Positions 8,633-17,910 of a stretch of 64,000 nt of DNA are shown here, one piece after another. This stretch comes from [Bacteroides] pectinophilus. Lineage in GTDB: Bacteria; Bacillota; Clostridia; Lachnospirales; Lachnospiraceae. Within the stretch, counting starts at the first letter, position 1; each line of letters opens with the position of its first letter. The stretch is from NCBI GenBank assembly GCA_025146925.1, contig CP102260.1:1503001-1567000 (forward strand), read 5' to 3'. The position numbers and the translations under genes were made by a program. The notes below the pieces were generated by a model. That model saw only the letters and a program-made list of their open reading frames with translations. It did not search any database and was not told the DNA's origin.

Positions 8633-9817
8633 GTGGATATTAAGCTGATTCGCAATTACAACGGCGACAAATGCATACCGGTCGAAGACAGTATGGTGCT
8701 TATGATTTCAGATGCAGGCTACCGTCTTAATGAGTTCACAGGCATGCAGTATATGCTTGTAGATGTAGACAGTAATGCCAAGCAGGAAATCATGCCCGGC
8801 ACCGACAAATTCGACATATATCAGTTCACGGATGTAACGGGTACACACGATTATATTTACTTTACGACAGCAGTACGCAATTCATCAGATGGAGTTACTG
8901 TTGATATTATACGATACGATATAAGAAGTGGCGAAGGTGTCCCGATACATTCACAGAATTATTTTCTGTCAGAGCTGGTTCACAAGAAAATCAAAGTCAT
9001 AGTTGCTGACGAAGAATATCTGATAGTACAGACACAGCATGAAGTATCATCCAGGTCAGACACATCATGCACCAAGATGGAAGATATCTATCTTTACAGT
9101 ATATCAACGGGCCGGAGAACGCAGATATCAGATCCTGTATTATCAGCATCAGGTATAGAATCGATTATACCGCTTGATGGCAATATATGTGCAATTAAGA
9201 TAGGAATATCCAATCTGGAGTATAAGCTCTACGGAGTTCATGATGACAAATGCAATGAACGTGAGATAATCGGAACTGTTAATTTCAGACAGTTTTTATC
9301 TGACCTGGTTCTGAAAAAAGAACAGATGGCTATAGATATACTTGACGAAAACAGTGATGATACAACGATTCCCCACATGAAAGTAATGAATGGATGCGTC
9401 ATCTATTCAAAAGTTGAATTGTCAAGCCAGAAGGAAGAGATTATCGCATTTGATTACTCAGGCGGCGTAACGAGAGTACGTGTAAATGATTCTGTCCGTG
9501 TATTTGAAGAATGGCAGATATATCTTATAAATGATACATTATACTCACTGCAGACAGATGACCGATACACCCGTTTTGTTAATCTTGATACACAGAAATG
9601 TGAATGGAAACTTGGCAGTGAATACAAAGTGATATATATAATGAATGATATAATAGTTGTGTCACGTCACACAGACAAAAAGCTTTTTCTCAAGGAATCT
9701 GATTATATTCTTGTCTATCGTTTTCCTGATACAGACAGATATGTTCTTAGTGAAAAAGCGTGCTGTCAGGGCTGTGTGGTTACCACGGATGATAATCTGC
9801 TCATATTCTGCGGTTAG
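8633..9817 (+). CDS. Protein of unknown function within the proline gene cluster
   Basis: I do not recognise this 394-residue protein. It starts with GTG 15 bases after proB, behind TTGGAG. No signal peptide, membrane segment or enzyme motif is visible. The sequence is rich in alternating hydrophobic/polar strands with recurring patterns such as 'D.YQFTDVTGTHDYIYFTT', 'EEYLIVQTQ', 'EDIYLYSIST' and 'DTLYSLQTDD'. This repetition would fit a cytoplasmic beta-propeller-like fold, but that is only an impression. Composition is like its neighbours, giving no sign of recent transfer. Its position between proB and the DUF896 gene suggests co-transcription, not necessarily a role in proline synthesis. 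Confidence 0.65.
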   Translation: MDIKLIRNYNGDKCIPVEDSMVLMISDAGYRLNEFTGMQYMLVDVDSNAKQEIMPGTDKFDIYQFTDVTGTHDYIYFTTAVRNSSDGVTVDIIRYDIRSGEGVPIHSQNYFLSELVHKKIKVIVADEEYLIVQTQHEVSSRSDTSCTKMEDIYLYSISTGRRTQISDPVLSASGIESIIPLDGNICAIKIGISNLEYKLYGVHDDKCNEREIIGTVNFRQFLSDLVLKKEQMAIDILDENSDDTTIPHMKVMNGCVIYSKVELSSQKEEIIAFDYSGGVTRVRVNDSVRVFEEWQIYLINDTLYSLQTDDRYTRFVNLDTQKCEWKLGSEYKVIYIMNDIIVVSRHTDKKLFLKESDYILVYRFPDTDRYVLSEKACCQGCVVTTDDNLLIFCG

Positions 9818-9885
9818 CATCTGACCTGTCTTCATAGCCGTACAACATATACATTCTTATACAAAAATAAATGGAGAACTGATAT

Positions 9886-10140
9886 ATGATAACACAAAAA
9901 GACATAGACAGAATCAACGAGTTATACCGCAAGTCCAAGGCAGAAGGACTTACAGAAGATGAGGCTTTAGAACAGAAAGCCTTAAGGAAAGCTTACGTTA
10001 CAGCTTTCCGTGATAATCTGCGAGGAACTCTTGAGACAATTAAGATTCAGAATCCCGACGGAAGCATTATTGATGTAAAAGAACGCCATGAAGAAAAAAT
10101 GAAAAAAGAGGCAGAAGAAGCATTTGAAAAAGGCAATTAA
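9886..10140 (+). CDS. DUF896 (UPF0291, YnzC-like) protein
   Basis: This 84-residue protein matches the small, highly conserved DUF896 family of Firmicutes. It has the helical N-terminal core RINELYRKSKAEGLTEDE followed by LRKAYVTAFRDNLRGTLETI and the IQNPDGSIIDV segment. A charged, helical, Lys/Glu-rich tail ends the chain. B. subtilis YnzC, a family member, is linked to the SOS regulon, but the biochemical role is unknown. The 3' end overlaps the start of the cyclo-ligase gene by 17 bases, indicating coupled translation. Confidence 0.85.
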   Translation: MITQKDIDRINELYRKSKAEGLTEDEALEQKALRKAYVTAFRDNLRGTLETIKIQNPDGSIIDVKERHEEKMKKEAEEAFEKGN

Positions 10141-10720
10141 CAGTGATAAGTCTGATATAAGAAAGTACATCAAAAAGATCCGCAATGCGATACCTCAGGA
10201 ATATTCAGATATGGCGCAGCAGACCATTTTTAACAGAATATCACATATCACCGGGCTGGCAGAAAAGACGCATATATTATGCTACGTCAGCTATAGCAGT
10301 GAAGTCAGCACACTCAGATTTATTGATGAAGCACTTCATTGTAACGGAAAACACATATATGTCCCAAGAGTAGAAGGTAATCATATTATGAACTTTTATG
10401 AGATTCATGATATGTCAACCGGACTTGTCCCCGGAGCATACGGAATACCTGAACCTGTGGCCTCAGCTACAAAATTTCCGGATAATGTGCCGGATAGAGA
10501 AGCACTTATGATAGTACCGGGACTTGCATTTGATGCAGATTGTAACCGGATAGGATATGGTGGAGGATTCTATGATACATACCTGGCCATGCATCCTGAC
10601 ATGCTGAAGGTTGCGGTTGCATTTGACTGTCAGATAATTGACAGCTGCCCGGATGTTGAAGTAACAGACATAAAACCTGATATCATTGTCACAGAAAAGC
10701 GGGTTATTGAGCGGAGGTAA
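10124..10720 (+). CDS. 5-formyltetrahydrofolate cyclo-ligase
   Basis: The enzyme converts 5-formyl-THF to 5,10-methenyl-THF with ATP, returning a storage or inhibitory folate to the one-carbon pool. The 198-residue length and motifs fit: a basic N-terminus ([12 protein letters not shown]), [41 protein letters not shown] (folate and ATP site) and VAFDCQIID near the end. The start is a TTG inside the DUF896 gene, with GAAGAAG upstream; no better in-frame start precedes the family's first helix. The stop lies two bases before proA, so it is embedded in the proline operon. Confidence 0.9.
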   Translation: MKKAINSDKSDIRKYIKKIRNAIPQEYSDMAQQTIFNRISHITGLAEKTHILCYVSYSSEVSTLRFIDEALHCNGKHIYVPRVEGNHIMNFYEIHDMSTGLVPGAYGIPEPVASATKFPDNVPDREALMIVPGLAFDADCNRIGYGGGFYDTYLAMHPDMLKVAVAFDCQIIDSCPDVEVTDIKPDIIVTEKRVIERR

Positions 10721-10722
10721 TA

Positions 10723-11967
10723 ATGGACGAATTAGAAAGCATCGGTATTAAAGCAAAAGAAGCATCCAGATGGATTGGGAGCCTGGGCACTAACGAAAAG
10801 AATGCAATATTAAAGCATGTTGCAATGCAGATTAAAGATAATGCTGAATATATAATCAGTGAGAATAACAAAGATTACGATATTGCAAAGGCCAACGGAA
10901 TGTCTCCTGCAATGCTTGACCGTCTTCAGCTTACAATGAAGCGTATTGACGGAATGACAGAAGGTCTGCTTCAGGTTGTTGACCTTGAAGATCCTATTGG
11001 TGAAGTTACATCTATGAAGAGACGGCCTAATGGCCTTCAGATTGGACAAATGACTGTGCCGCTCGGAGTTATTGCAATAATATATGAGTCAAGACCTAAT
11101 GTGACTGCTGATGCATTCGGCCTTTGCTTTAAAGCCGGTAATGCTGTTATATTAAGGGGTGGAAGTGATTCAATATTATCCAACAAGGCTATTGTAAAAG
11201 TCATACGTGATGCCATTGAAAGCATGGGTGGATGTGCAGATACTATACAGCTTATAACAGATACAACACACGAATCTGTCAACAGGCTGATGAAGATGAA
11301 TGATTATGTTGATGTCATAATTCCAAGAGGCGGTGCAGGACTTATTAAAAATGTAGTCAATAACAGCACTGTCCCTGTAATAGAGACAGGTACCGGCAAT
11401 TGTCACATCTATGTTGATCAAAGTGCCGATATTGATATGGCAGCAAATATAATTAATAATGCCAAGACACAGCGTATTGGCGTATGCAATGCATGCGAGT
11501 CACTTGTTATACATTCAGCTGCAGCTCCTGTGGCTATACCAGCAATAGCAGACATACTTTCAAAAAGTAATGTGCAGATGCGTGGTGATGACAGGGCATG
11601 TGCCATTGACGCACGTCTTATACCTGCATCCGAAGAAGACTGGGGACGCGAATATCTTGATTATATAATATCAATAAAGACCGTTGACAGTATAGATGAG
11701 GCAATTGAGCACATTAACCGTTACAATACCGGTCATTCAGAGTCAATCATAACAAATGATTATAATAATTCGCAGAAATTTCTGAATGAGATAGATGCGG
11801 CGGCTGTATATGTTAATGCCTCAACAAGATTTACAGACGGATTTGAATTCGGATTCGGCGCTGAGATCGGGATAAGTACACAGAAGCTTCACGCCAGAGG
11901 TCCTATGGGGCTTAAGGCACTTACGACCCGGAAGTATATTATATACGGCAGCGGTCAGATACGCTAA
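10723..11967 (+). CDS. proA: Glutamate-5-semialdehyde dehydrogenase (gamma-glutamyl phosphate reductase)
   Basis: ProA reduces gamma-glutamyl phosphate with NADPH to glutamate semialdehyde, which cyclises on the way to proline. The 414-residue chain carries the aldehyde-dehydrogenase superfamily features of Pro[44 protein letters not shown], the catalytic cysteine in [16 protein letters not shown], and the C-terminal [22 protein letters not shown] strong GGAGG precedes the ATG. The gene closes the unit that begins with proB, and the three intervening genes are tightly packed. Confidence 0.95.
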   Translation: MDELESIGIKAKEASRWIGSLGTNEKNAILKHVAMQIKDNAEYIISENNKDYDIAKANGMSPAMLDRLQLTMKRIDGMTEGLLQVVDLEDPIGEVTSMKRRPNGLQIGQMTVPLGVIAIIYESRPNVTADAFGLCFKAGNAVILRGGSDSILSNKAIVKVIRDAIESMGGCADTIQLITDTTHESVNRLMKMNDYVDVIIPRGGAGLIKNVVNNSTVPVIETGTGNCHIYVDQSADIDMAANIINNAKTQRIGVCNACESLVIHSAAAPVAIPAIADILSKSNVQMRGDDRACAIDARLIPASEEDWGREYLDYIISIKTVDSIDEAIEHINRYNTGHSESIITNDYNNSQKFLNEIDAAAVYVNASTRFTDGFEFGFGAEIGISTQKLHARGPMGLKALTTRKYIIYGSGQIR

Positions 11968-12014
11968 TTTAATAATCTGCATATATGATGTAATGTACGG
12001 AAGGGGGAACTTCA

Positions 12015-13739
12015 ATGCTTCAGATAAATAACAGCAGTGAACTTCAATATTTCCTTGATGTTCTTGACTTAATCGGACAATCAACGGATGATTATCTTTA
12101 TTTTTATGATCTTGATAGGGATTATTATGCCATTTCAGAGCGCGCAACAAGGGCATTTGCATTAAAAGATTCCAGATTCTACAATGCTTCTTCAGTGCTC
12201 GGCAATCTTTTTTATCCTGATGATGCTGAATATGTGCTTAAAGATATTGAACAGATACACAAAGGGATTCGTAAAGAGCATAATATTGAATATCGCTGGC
12301 TTGACAAATATGGTAATCCTGTATGGATTTGCTGCCGTGGTTCCGTTATACAAAAGGAGGACCATCCTGCATATCTTGTGGGAGTAATAACCGAGCTGGG
12401 AAAGCAGAACAGAATTGACAAGATAACAGGTCTGTATAACAGCGGTGTCCTTCGTGACAGAATAACATTCATGAGTGAAGTTGGAGAAAGTCTGGCAGGC
12501 CTTATGATTATCGGAATTGATAACTTTAAGGGCATTAATGACTGGCATGGTTCATCCGCAGGAGATGAGATTCTTTACAAAACTGCAAGATTTATTGAGT
12601 GTGCCATTAATGATGCAGTCGGCAATGCCGGTCAGGTATTCAGGCTGGACGGCGACATGTTTGCCATATTTACAATGGCACCGGAGATAACAGGCAATTC
12701 CGATGGCTTCAAAAAAATATATAAAGACATACGGAGCAGAGTTGACGCATATATGGAAGAATCTTCTTACAGATGCTTTTATACAATATCTGCCGGATCA
12801 GCAATATTCAATATAGCTTCAACAACAGCTGACAATGCTATAATGCGTGGAAAGTTTGCCCTTCACTGTGCCAAGCTTGCAGGCAAGAACAATTATGTAG
12901 CCTATAATGAAGAGGTTCATAATGAATATATAAAAAAGCTTGATATACAGGAAGAGTTAAGGCGCTCGATTAATAATGGCTTTGAAGGCTTTGAAATTTA
13001 TTACCAGCCTATCGTTAATCCGGCTACCAATACACTTTATGGTGCTGAAGCACTCTTAAGATGGAACAGTTCTAAATATGGTTTCATCTCTCCGGCACTG
13101 ACCATTCCGATTCTTGAGTCAAGCGGACTTATAATTCCACTTGGCAAATGGATTACATTGACTGCTGCCAGACAGTGTGCAAAGTGGCGTGAGACATATC
13201 CTGATTTCAGGATGAATATTAATCTGTCATTTGTACAGCTTCTCAAAAGCGACGTACTTCGTGACATGGTTGATAAGATTGACGAAGTTGGTGTACCACA
13301 TGATAATATCGTATTTGAAGTAACCGAAAGCGGACAGCTTGAGTCCAACAAATATACAAGGAGTGTACTTGGAGGATTCTCAGACAGTAATTTTAAGCTT
13401 GCAATTGATGACTTCGGTACAGGATATTCTAACTTAAGATATGTCAAGGATATGATGTTCGGCCTGATAAAAATAGACAGGCTGTTTATTCAGAACATTG
13501 ATGAGAATGAATACAATTATATGCTTGTAAAGCATGTAACTGACCTTGCGCACAGTCTTAATCTTAAGGTATGCATGGAAGGCGTTGAGACCTCTAAGGA
13601 GCTCAAAACTGTGATGAGTCTGAAGCCTGACTGCATACAGGGCTATTATTATGATAAGCCTCTGTGCCGCAATGATTTTGAATGCAGATATATGCATTAT
13701 AACAGTCTTGTCAAAACTGTTATAACGGATGACCTATAA
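12015..13739 (+). CDS. PAS - degenerate GGDEF - EAL cyclic-di-GMP phosphodiesterase
   Basis: The 574-residue cytoplasmic protein has three parts. A PAS-like sensor spans about residues 45-130 (VLGNLFYPDDAEYVL, IEYRWLDKYGNPVWICCRG). A GGDEF-like domain around 135-300 has the signature replaced by RLDGDMFAIF, so it is unlikely to make c-di-GMP. The EAL domain (about 310-560) keeps the metal and catalytic residues: EALLRW, NINLS, FEVTES, IDDFGTGYSNL, KIDR and EGVET. The predicted activity is hydrolysis of c-di-GMP to pGpG under control of the PAS and GGDEF-like domains. No membrane segment is visible. GAAGGGGG precedes the start. The gene sits alone between proA and miaB. Confidence 0.88.
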   Translation: MLQINNSSELQYFLDVLDLIGQSTDDYLYFYDLDRDYYAISERATRAFALKDSRFYNASSVLGNLFYPDDAEYVLKDIEQIHKGIRKEHNIEYRWLDKYGNPVWICCRGSVIQKEDHPAYLVGVITELGKQNRIDKITGLYNSGVLRDRITFMSEVGESLAGLMIIGIDNFKGINDWHGSSAGDEILYKTARFIECAINDAVGNAGQVFRLDGDMFAIFTMAPEITGNSDGFKKIYKDIRSRVDAYMEESSYRCFYTISAGSAIFNIASTTADNAIMRGKFALHCAKLAGKNNYVAYNEEVHNEYIKKLDIQEELRRSINNGFEGFEIYYQPIVNPATNTLYGAEALLRWNSSKYGFISPALTIPILESSGLIIPLGKWITLTAARQCAKWRETYPDFRMNINLSFVQLLKSDVLRDMVDKIDEVGVPHDNIVFEVTESGQLESNKYTRSVLGGFSDSNFKLAIDDFGTGYSNLRYVKDMMFGLIKIDRLFIQNIDENEYNYMLVKHVTDLAHSLNLKVCMEGVETSKELKTVMSLKPDCIQGYYYDKPLCRNDFECRYMHYNSLVKTVITDDL

Positions 13740-13763
13740 TATTTAGAATGGATTTATTTAGCG

Positions 13764-15218
13764 ATGGAAGATTTTAACAACTTACTTAAGGATATTGATT
13801 TATCAGCTGAAGCACCTAAGGAGGAGCCACAAAGACAGTATTATTACATGGCAAAGGCGCGGGAATATGTAAAACAATTGTCTAAGAGATTGGGCCATAC
13901 GCCAACCTGCCATATTGCAACCTTTGGCTGCCAGATGAATGCCAGAGACTCTGAAAAACTCATGGGAATACTTGAGCAGATAGGATATGTTGCAGCAGAT
14001 TCAGAGAATGCTGATTTTGTTCTTTACAACACATGTACCGTCAGAGAGAATGCTAACCTCAAGGTATATGGACGTCTCGGACACCTTGGTGCAGTAAAGC
14101 GTTCCAATCCCGATATGATGATTGGCATGTGCGGATGTATGATGCAGGAACCGGATGTTGTCGAGAAGATACGCAAGTCCTACAGATTTGTTGATGTTGT
14201 ATTCGGTACACATAACATATATAAGCTGGCTGAGCTCCTTGTCAGCCGTTTCGAGTCTGAGGGAATGATTATTGACATCTGGAAGGATACTGACAAGATT
14301 GTTGAAGAACTTCCTAACGAACGCAGATTTTCTTTTAAGCAGGGTGTTAATATAACTTTTGGATGCAATAATTTCTGCAGCTACTGTATAGTTCCTTATG
14401 TGCGTGGACGTGAGAGAAGCCGTGAACCTAAAGACATCATAAGAGAGATTGAGTCACTTGTAGCTGACGGAGTTGTTGAAGTTATGCTTCTTGGACAGAA
14501 TGTTAATTCATACGGACGCAGCCTTGAAACCCCGGTTACATTTGCACAGCTTCTTCAGGAGATAGAAAAGATTGACGGTCTTGAGCGCATCAGATTCATG
14601 ACACCGCATCCTAAGGATCTGTCCGATGAGCTTATTGAAGTCATGAAGAATTCCAAAAAGATATGTAATCATGTACATCTTCCGTTGCAATCAGGAAGTT
14701 CCAGAATCCTTAAGCTTATGAACAGACATTACACTAAGGAGCATTATCTCGAACTTGTAGAGAAGATTCGCCGCGAGATACCTGATGTTTCCATAACAAC
14801 AGATATCATTGTAGGATTTCCGCAGGAGACTGAGGAAGATTTTCTTGAGACTATGGATGTCGTTGAAAAAGCTCAGTATGAGAGTGCATATACATTTATA
14901 TATTCCAAGCGTACCGGTACACCGGCTGCTTCAATGGATGGACAGGTTCCTGAAGATGTTGTTAAGGACAGATTTGACAGACTTCTTGAAAAGCTGTCAG
15001 GAATATCTGCAAAGCATATTGACAAATACGTTGATACAATTCAGGATGTTCTCGTTGAATCAGTCAATGACCATGATTCATCACTGGTAACCGGACGAAT
15101 GCGCAACAATACGTTAGTACATTTTCCGGGAGAAAGCGGACTTGTTGGAAAGATAGTCAATGTCCATCTTACAGAAGGTAAAGGCTTCTATTACTTTGGA
15201 GAGTTAAGCGACAATTAG
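13764..15218 (+). CDS. miaB: tRNA-2-methylthio-N6-dimethylallyladenosine synthase
   Basis: MiaB is a radical-SAM methylthiotransferase that turns i6A37 into ms2i6A37 in tRNAs reading UNN codons. The 484-residue chain has the N-terminal MTTase domain with three cluster cysteines (TFGCQMNARDSE, YNTCTVRENA, MCGCMMQ). The radical-SAM CNNFCSYCIVPYVRGRERSR gives the CxxxCxxC cluster, and a C-terminal TRAM domain (VLVESVND to FYYFGEL) binds tRNA. A ~60-residue N-terminal extension is present, as in other Firmicutes MiaB. The mutS start lies 14 bases after its stop; miaB-mutS-mutL order is common in this phylum. Confidence 0.95.
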   Translation: MEDFNNLLKDIDLSAEAPKEEPQRQYYYMAKAREYVKQLSKRLGHTPTCHIATFGCQMNARDSEKLMGILEQIGYVAADSENADFVLYNTCTVRENANLKVYGRLGHLGAVKRSNPDMMIGMCGCMMQEPDVVEKIRKSYRFVDVVFGTHNIYKLAELLVSRFESEGMIIDIWKDTDKIVEELPNERRFSFKQGVNITFGCNNFCSYCIVPYVRGRERSREPKDIIREIESLVADGVVEVMLLGQNVNSYGRSLETPVTFAQLLQEIEKIDGLERIRFMTPHPKDLSDELIEVMKNSKKICNHVHLPLQSGSSRILKLMNRHYTKEHYLELVEKIRREIPDVSITTDIIVGFPQETEEDFLETMDVVEKAQYESAYTFIYSKRTGTPAASMDGQVPEDVVKDRFDRLLEKLSGISAKHIDKYVDTIQDVLVESVNDHDSSLVTGRMRNNTLVHFPGESGLVGKIVNVHLTEGKGFYYFGELSDN

Positions 15219-15231
15219 ATTGGAGAATGCA

Positions 15232-17886
15232 ATGCCTCAGTATACACCAATGATGCAGCAATATCTCGAAACCAAGAAAGAGTATAAGGACTGCATCTTA
15301 TTTTACAGACTTGGAGATTTTTATGAGATGTTCTTTGATGATGCCGTAACTGCATCCAGAGAACTTGAACTTACACTAACAGGAAAAGATTGTGGACAGG
15401 AGGAACGCGCACCTATGTGTGGCGTTCCTTATCACGCTGTGGAGTCTTATCTTAACAGACTCATTTCAAAAGGTTACAAAGTAGCAATATGTGAACAGGT
15501 AGAAGACCCTAAGACTGCAAAAGGTATCGTTAAGAGGGAGGTTATCCGTGTCGTTACTCCCGGAACTAATCTTAACATGCAGGCTCTTGATGAATCGAAG
15601 AATAATTATCTTATGAGTATTGTATACCTTGGCGACGAGCTCGGTGTCTCTGTAGTTGACTTTTCTACAGGTGACTATTTTGTTACTGAAGTCAGCTCTG
15701 GCAATATTCTCATTGATGAGATTAACAAATTCGTTCCGTCTGAGATAATCATTAATGAGTATTTCGCAATGAGTGGAATAGACCTTGACCCGGTCAGGGA
15801 AAAGCTTGGCATATCTGTATCAGCACTCCCTAACTGGTACTTTGACGAATCGCTGTGCGTAAGAAAGCTCTGTGAGCATTTTCATGTATCAAGGCTTGAC
15901 GGACTCGGACTTGCAGACTATTCAACAGGTATTGTCGCAGCGGGAGCACTGCTTCAGTATCTTCTTGAGACACAGAAGAATTCTCTTGAACATCTTACAA
16001 CACTTATGCCTTACACAACCGGCAAATACATGCTTATTGACAGTTCTTCAAGGCGTAATCTGGAACTTGTCGAGACTCTTCGTGAGAAGCAGAAGAGAGG
16101 ATCACTGCTTTGGGTGCTTGATAAGACAAAGACTGCTATGGGTGCAAGACGTCTGCGTGCGATGATTGAGCAGCCTCTTATCGACCACGATGAGATAATT
16201 AACCGTCAGGATGTCATAGCTGAATTCAATGATAATGTTATAACACGCGAGGAGATACGTGAATATCTGAATCCTGTATATGACCTCGAGCGTCTTATGA
16301 GTAAGATAAGCTGCCGCACCGCTAATCCAAGGGATCTGCTTGCATTCCGTTCATCACTGCAGATGCTTCCGTATGTAAAAGACCTTATCAAACCTTTTAA
16401 TTCCGTGCTTATGCAGAAGATATATGAGAAGCTTGATCCTCTTGAGGATATTTATCAGCTTATAGACTCAGCAATAGTGGATGATCCTCCGATAGTACTA
16501 AGAGAAGGCGGTATCATAAAAGAAGGCTACAACGCACAGGCTGATGAGCTTCGCAAAGCAAAGACCGACGGCAAGACATGGCTTGCCGGACTCGAGGAGC
16601 GTGAGAAGGAGCAGACAGGCATCAAGAACCTGCGTGTAAAGTACAATAAGGTATTTGGATATTACCTTGAGGTAACTAATTCTTACAAAGACCTTGTTCC
16701 TGATAACTGGGTAAGAAAGCAGACATTATCTAACGCAGAACGATACACAACCGAGGAGCTTAAGAATCTTGAAGATGTAATTCTCGGAGCTGAGGATAAG
16801 CTGTATGCGCTTGAATATGATCTGTTTGTTGATGTCCGTGATAAGATTGCATCACAGGTTATGAGAATCCAGTCTACAGCCAAGGCTATCGCTGAAATAG
16901 ACGTATTTGCATCCCTTGCTCTTGTCGCAGAGCAGAATAATTATGTGCGTCCCAAGATTAATGACAAGGGACTTATTGACATAAAAGATGGAAGACACCC
17001 GGTTGTTGAAAAGATGATAAGCAATGATATGTTTATTGCCAACGATACGCTTCTTGATAATAACGCCAACCGCATATCAATTATTACCGGTCCTAACATG
17101 GCAGGTAAATCAACCTACATGCGCCAGACCGCACTGATAGTTCTCATGGCACAGGTCGGCTCCTTTGTCCCGGCTTCATCTGCCAACATAGGCATTGTCG
17201 ACAGGATATTTACAAGAGTAGGTGCATCAGATGACCTTGCATCAGGCCAGAGTACATTTATGGTTGAGATGACTGAGGTTGCCAATATACTGCGCAATGC
17301 AACAAGTAAGAGCCTTCTTATTCTTGATGAGATTGGCCGCGGCACAAGCACCTTCGACGGGCTGTCGATTGCATGGGCAGTTGTTGAGCATATAAGCAAC
17401 AAGAATCTTCTTGGAGCCAAGACTTTATTTGCAACACATTATCATGAGCTTACCGAGCTTGAAGGAACGCTTGGCGGTGTCAATAATTACTGTATCGCGG
17501 TTAAGGAACAGGGCGATGATATCGTGTTCCTCCGCAAAATAGTAAAGGGCGGCGCAGATAAGAGTTATGGCATTCAGGTTGCCAAGCTTGCCGGGGTACC
17601 CGATTCTGTAATTGCAAGGGCGAAGGAGCTTGTCAATGACTTAAGTGATGCAGACATCTCGCAGAAGGCAAAAGAGATTGCACAATATGACAAGAAGAAG
17701 CCTGATGAAAAATATATCCGCAAGAACGAACTTGAAGTCAATCAGATGTCTCTTTTTGATACAGCAAAGGACGACGATATCGTGGATGAGATAAATTCAC
17801 TTGATATAGGCAACATGACGCCTATTGACGCACTTAACACGCTTTATAAGCTCCAGAACAAGATTAAGAACCGCTGGGGAAGATAA
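15232..17886 (+). CDS. mutS: DNA mismatch repair protein MutS
   Basis: MutS recognises mismatches and small loops and recruits MutL. The 884-residue chain shows domain I with the F-x-E wedge (RLGDFYEMFFDDA), then connector, lever and clamp regions. The ATPase domain has the Walker A GPNMAGKSTYMRQ, the ST motif ASDDLASGQSTFMVEM and the Walker B LLILDEIGRGTSTFDG; FATHYHELTELE follows. The C-terminal QMSLFD looks like a beta-clamp-binding peptide. ATG 15232 is chosen over the TTG at 15220 because TTGGAG at 15220-15225 makes an ideal ribosome site. mutL starts 24 bases after its stop. Confidence 0.96.
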   Translation: MPQYTPMMQQYLETKKEYKDCILFYRLGDFYEMFFDDAVTASRELELTLTGKDCGQEERAPMCGVPYHAVESYLNRLISKGYKVAICEQVEDPKTAKGIVKREVIRVVTPGTNLNMQALDESKNNYLMSIVYLGDELGVSVVDFSTGDYFVTEVSSGNILIDEINKFVPSEIIINEYFAMSGIDLDPVREKLGISVSALPNWYFDESLCVRKLCEHFHVSRLDGLGLADYSTGIVAAGALLQYLLETQKNSLEHLTTLMPYTTGKYMLIDSSSRRNLELVETLREKQKRGSLLWVLDKTKTAMGARRLRAMIEQPLIDHDEIINRQDVIAEFNDNVITREEIREYLNPVYDLERLMSKISCRTANPRDLLAFRSSLQMLPYVKDLIKPFNSVLMQKIYEKLDPLEDIYQLIDSAIVDDPPIVLREGGIIKEGYNAQADELRKAKTDGKTWLAGLEEREKEQTGIKNLRVKYNKVFGYYLEVTNSYKDLVPDNWVRKQTLSNAERYTTEELKNLEDVILGAEDKLYALEYDLFVDVRDKIASQVMRIQSTAKAIAEIDVFASLALVAEQNNYVRPKINDKGLIDIKDGRHPVVEKMISNDMFIANDTLLDNNANRISIITGPNMAGKSTYMRQTALIVLMAQVGSFVPASSANIGIVDRIFTRVGASDDLASGQSTFMVEMTEVANILRNATSKSLLILDEIGRGTSTFDGLSIAWAVVEHISNKNLLGAKTLFATHYHELTELEGTLGGVNNYCIAVKEQGDDIVFLRKIVKGGADKSYGIQVAKLAGVPDSVIARAKELVNDLSDADISQKAKEIAQYDKKKPDEKYIRKNELEVNQMSLFDTAKDDDIVDEINSLDIGNMTPIDALNTLYKLQNKIKNRWGR

Positions 17887-17910
17887 TGCAGACAGAAAGG
17901 AAGAACAGCA

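Noticed and set aside
15220-15231. TTG at 15220 as the mutS start
   Set aside because: It is part of the ribosome site TTGGAG for ATG 15232.
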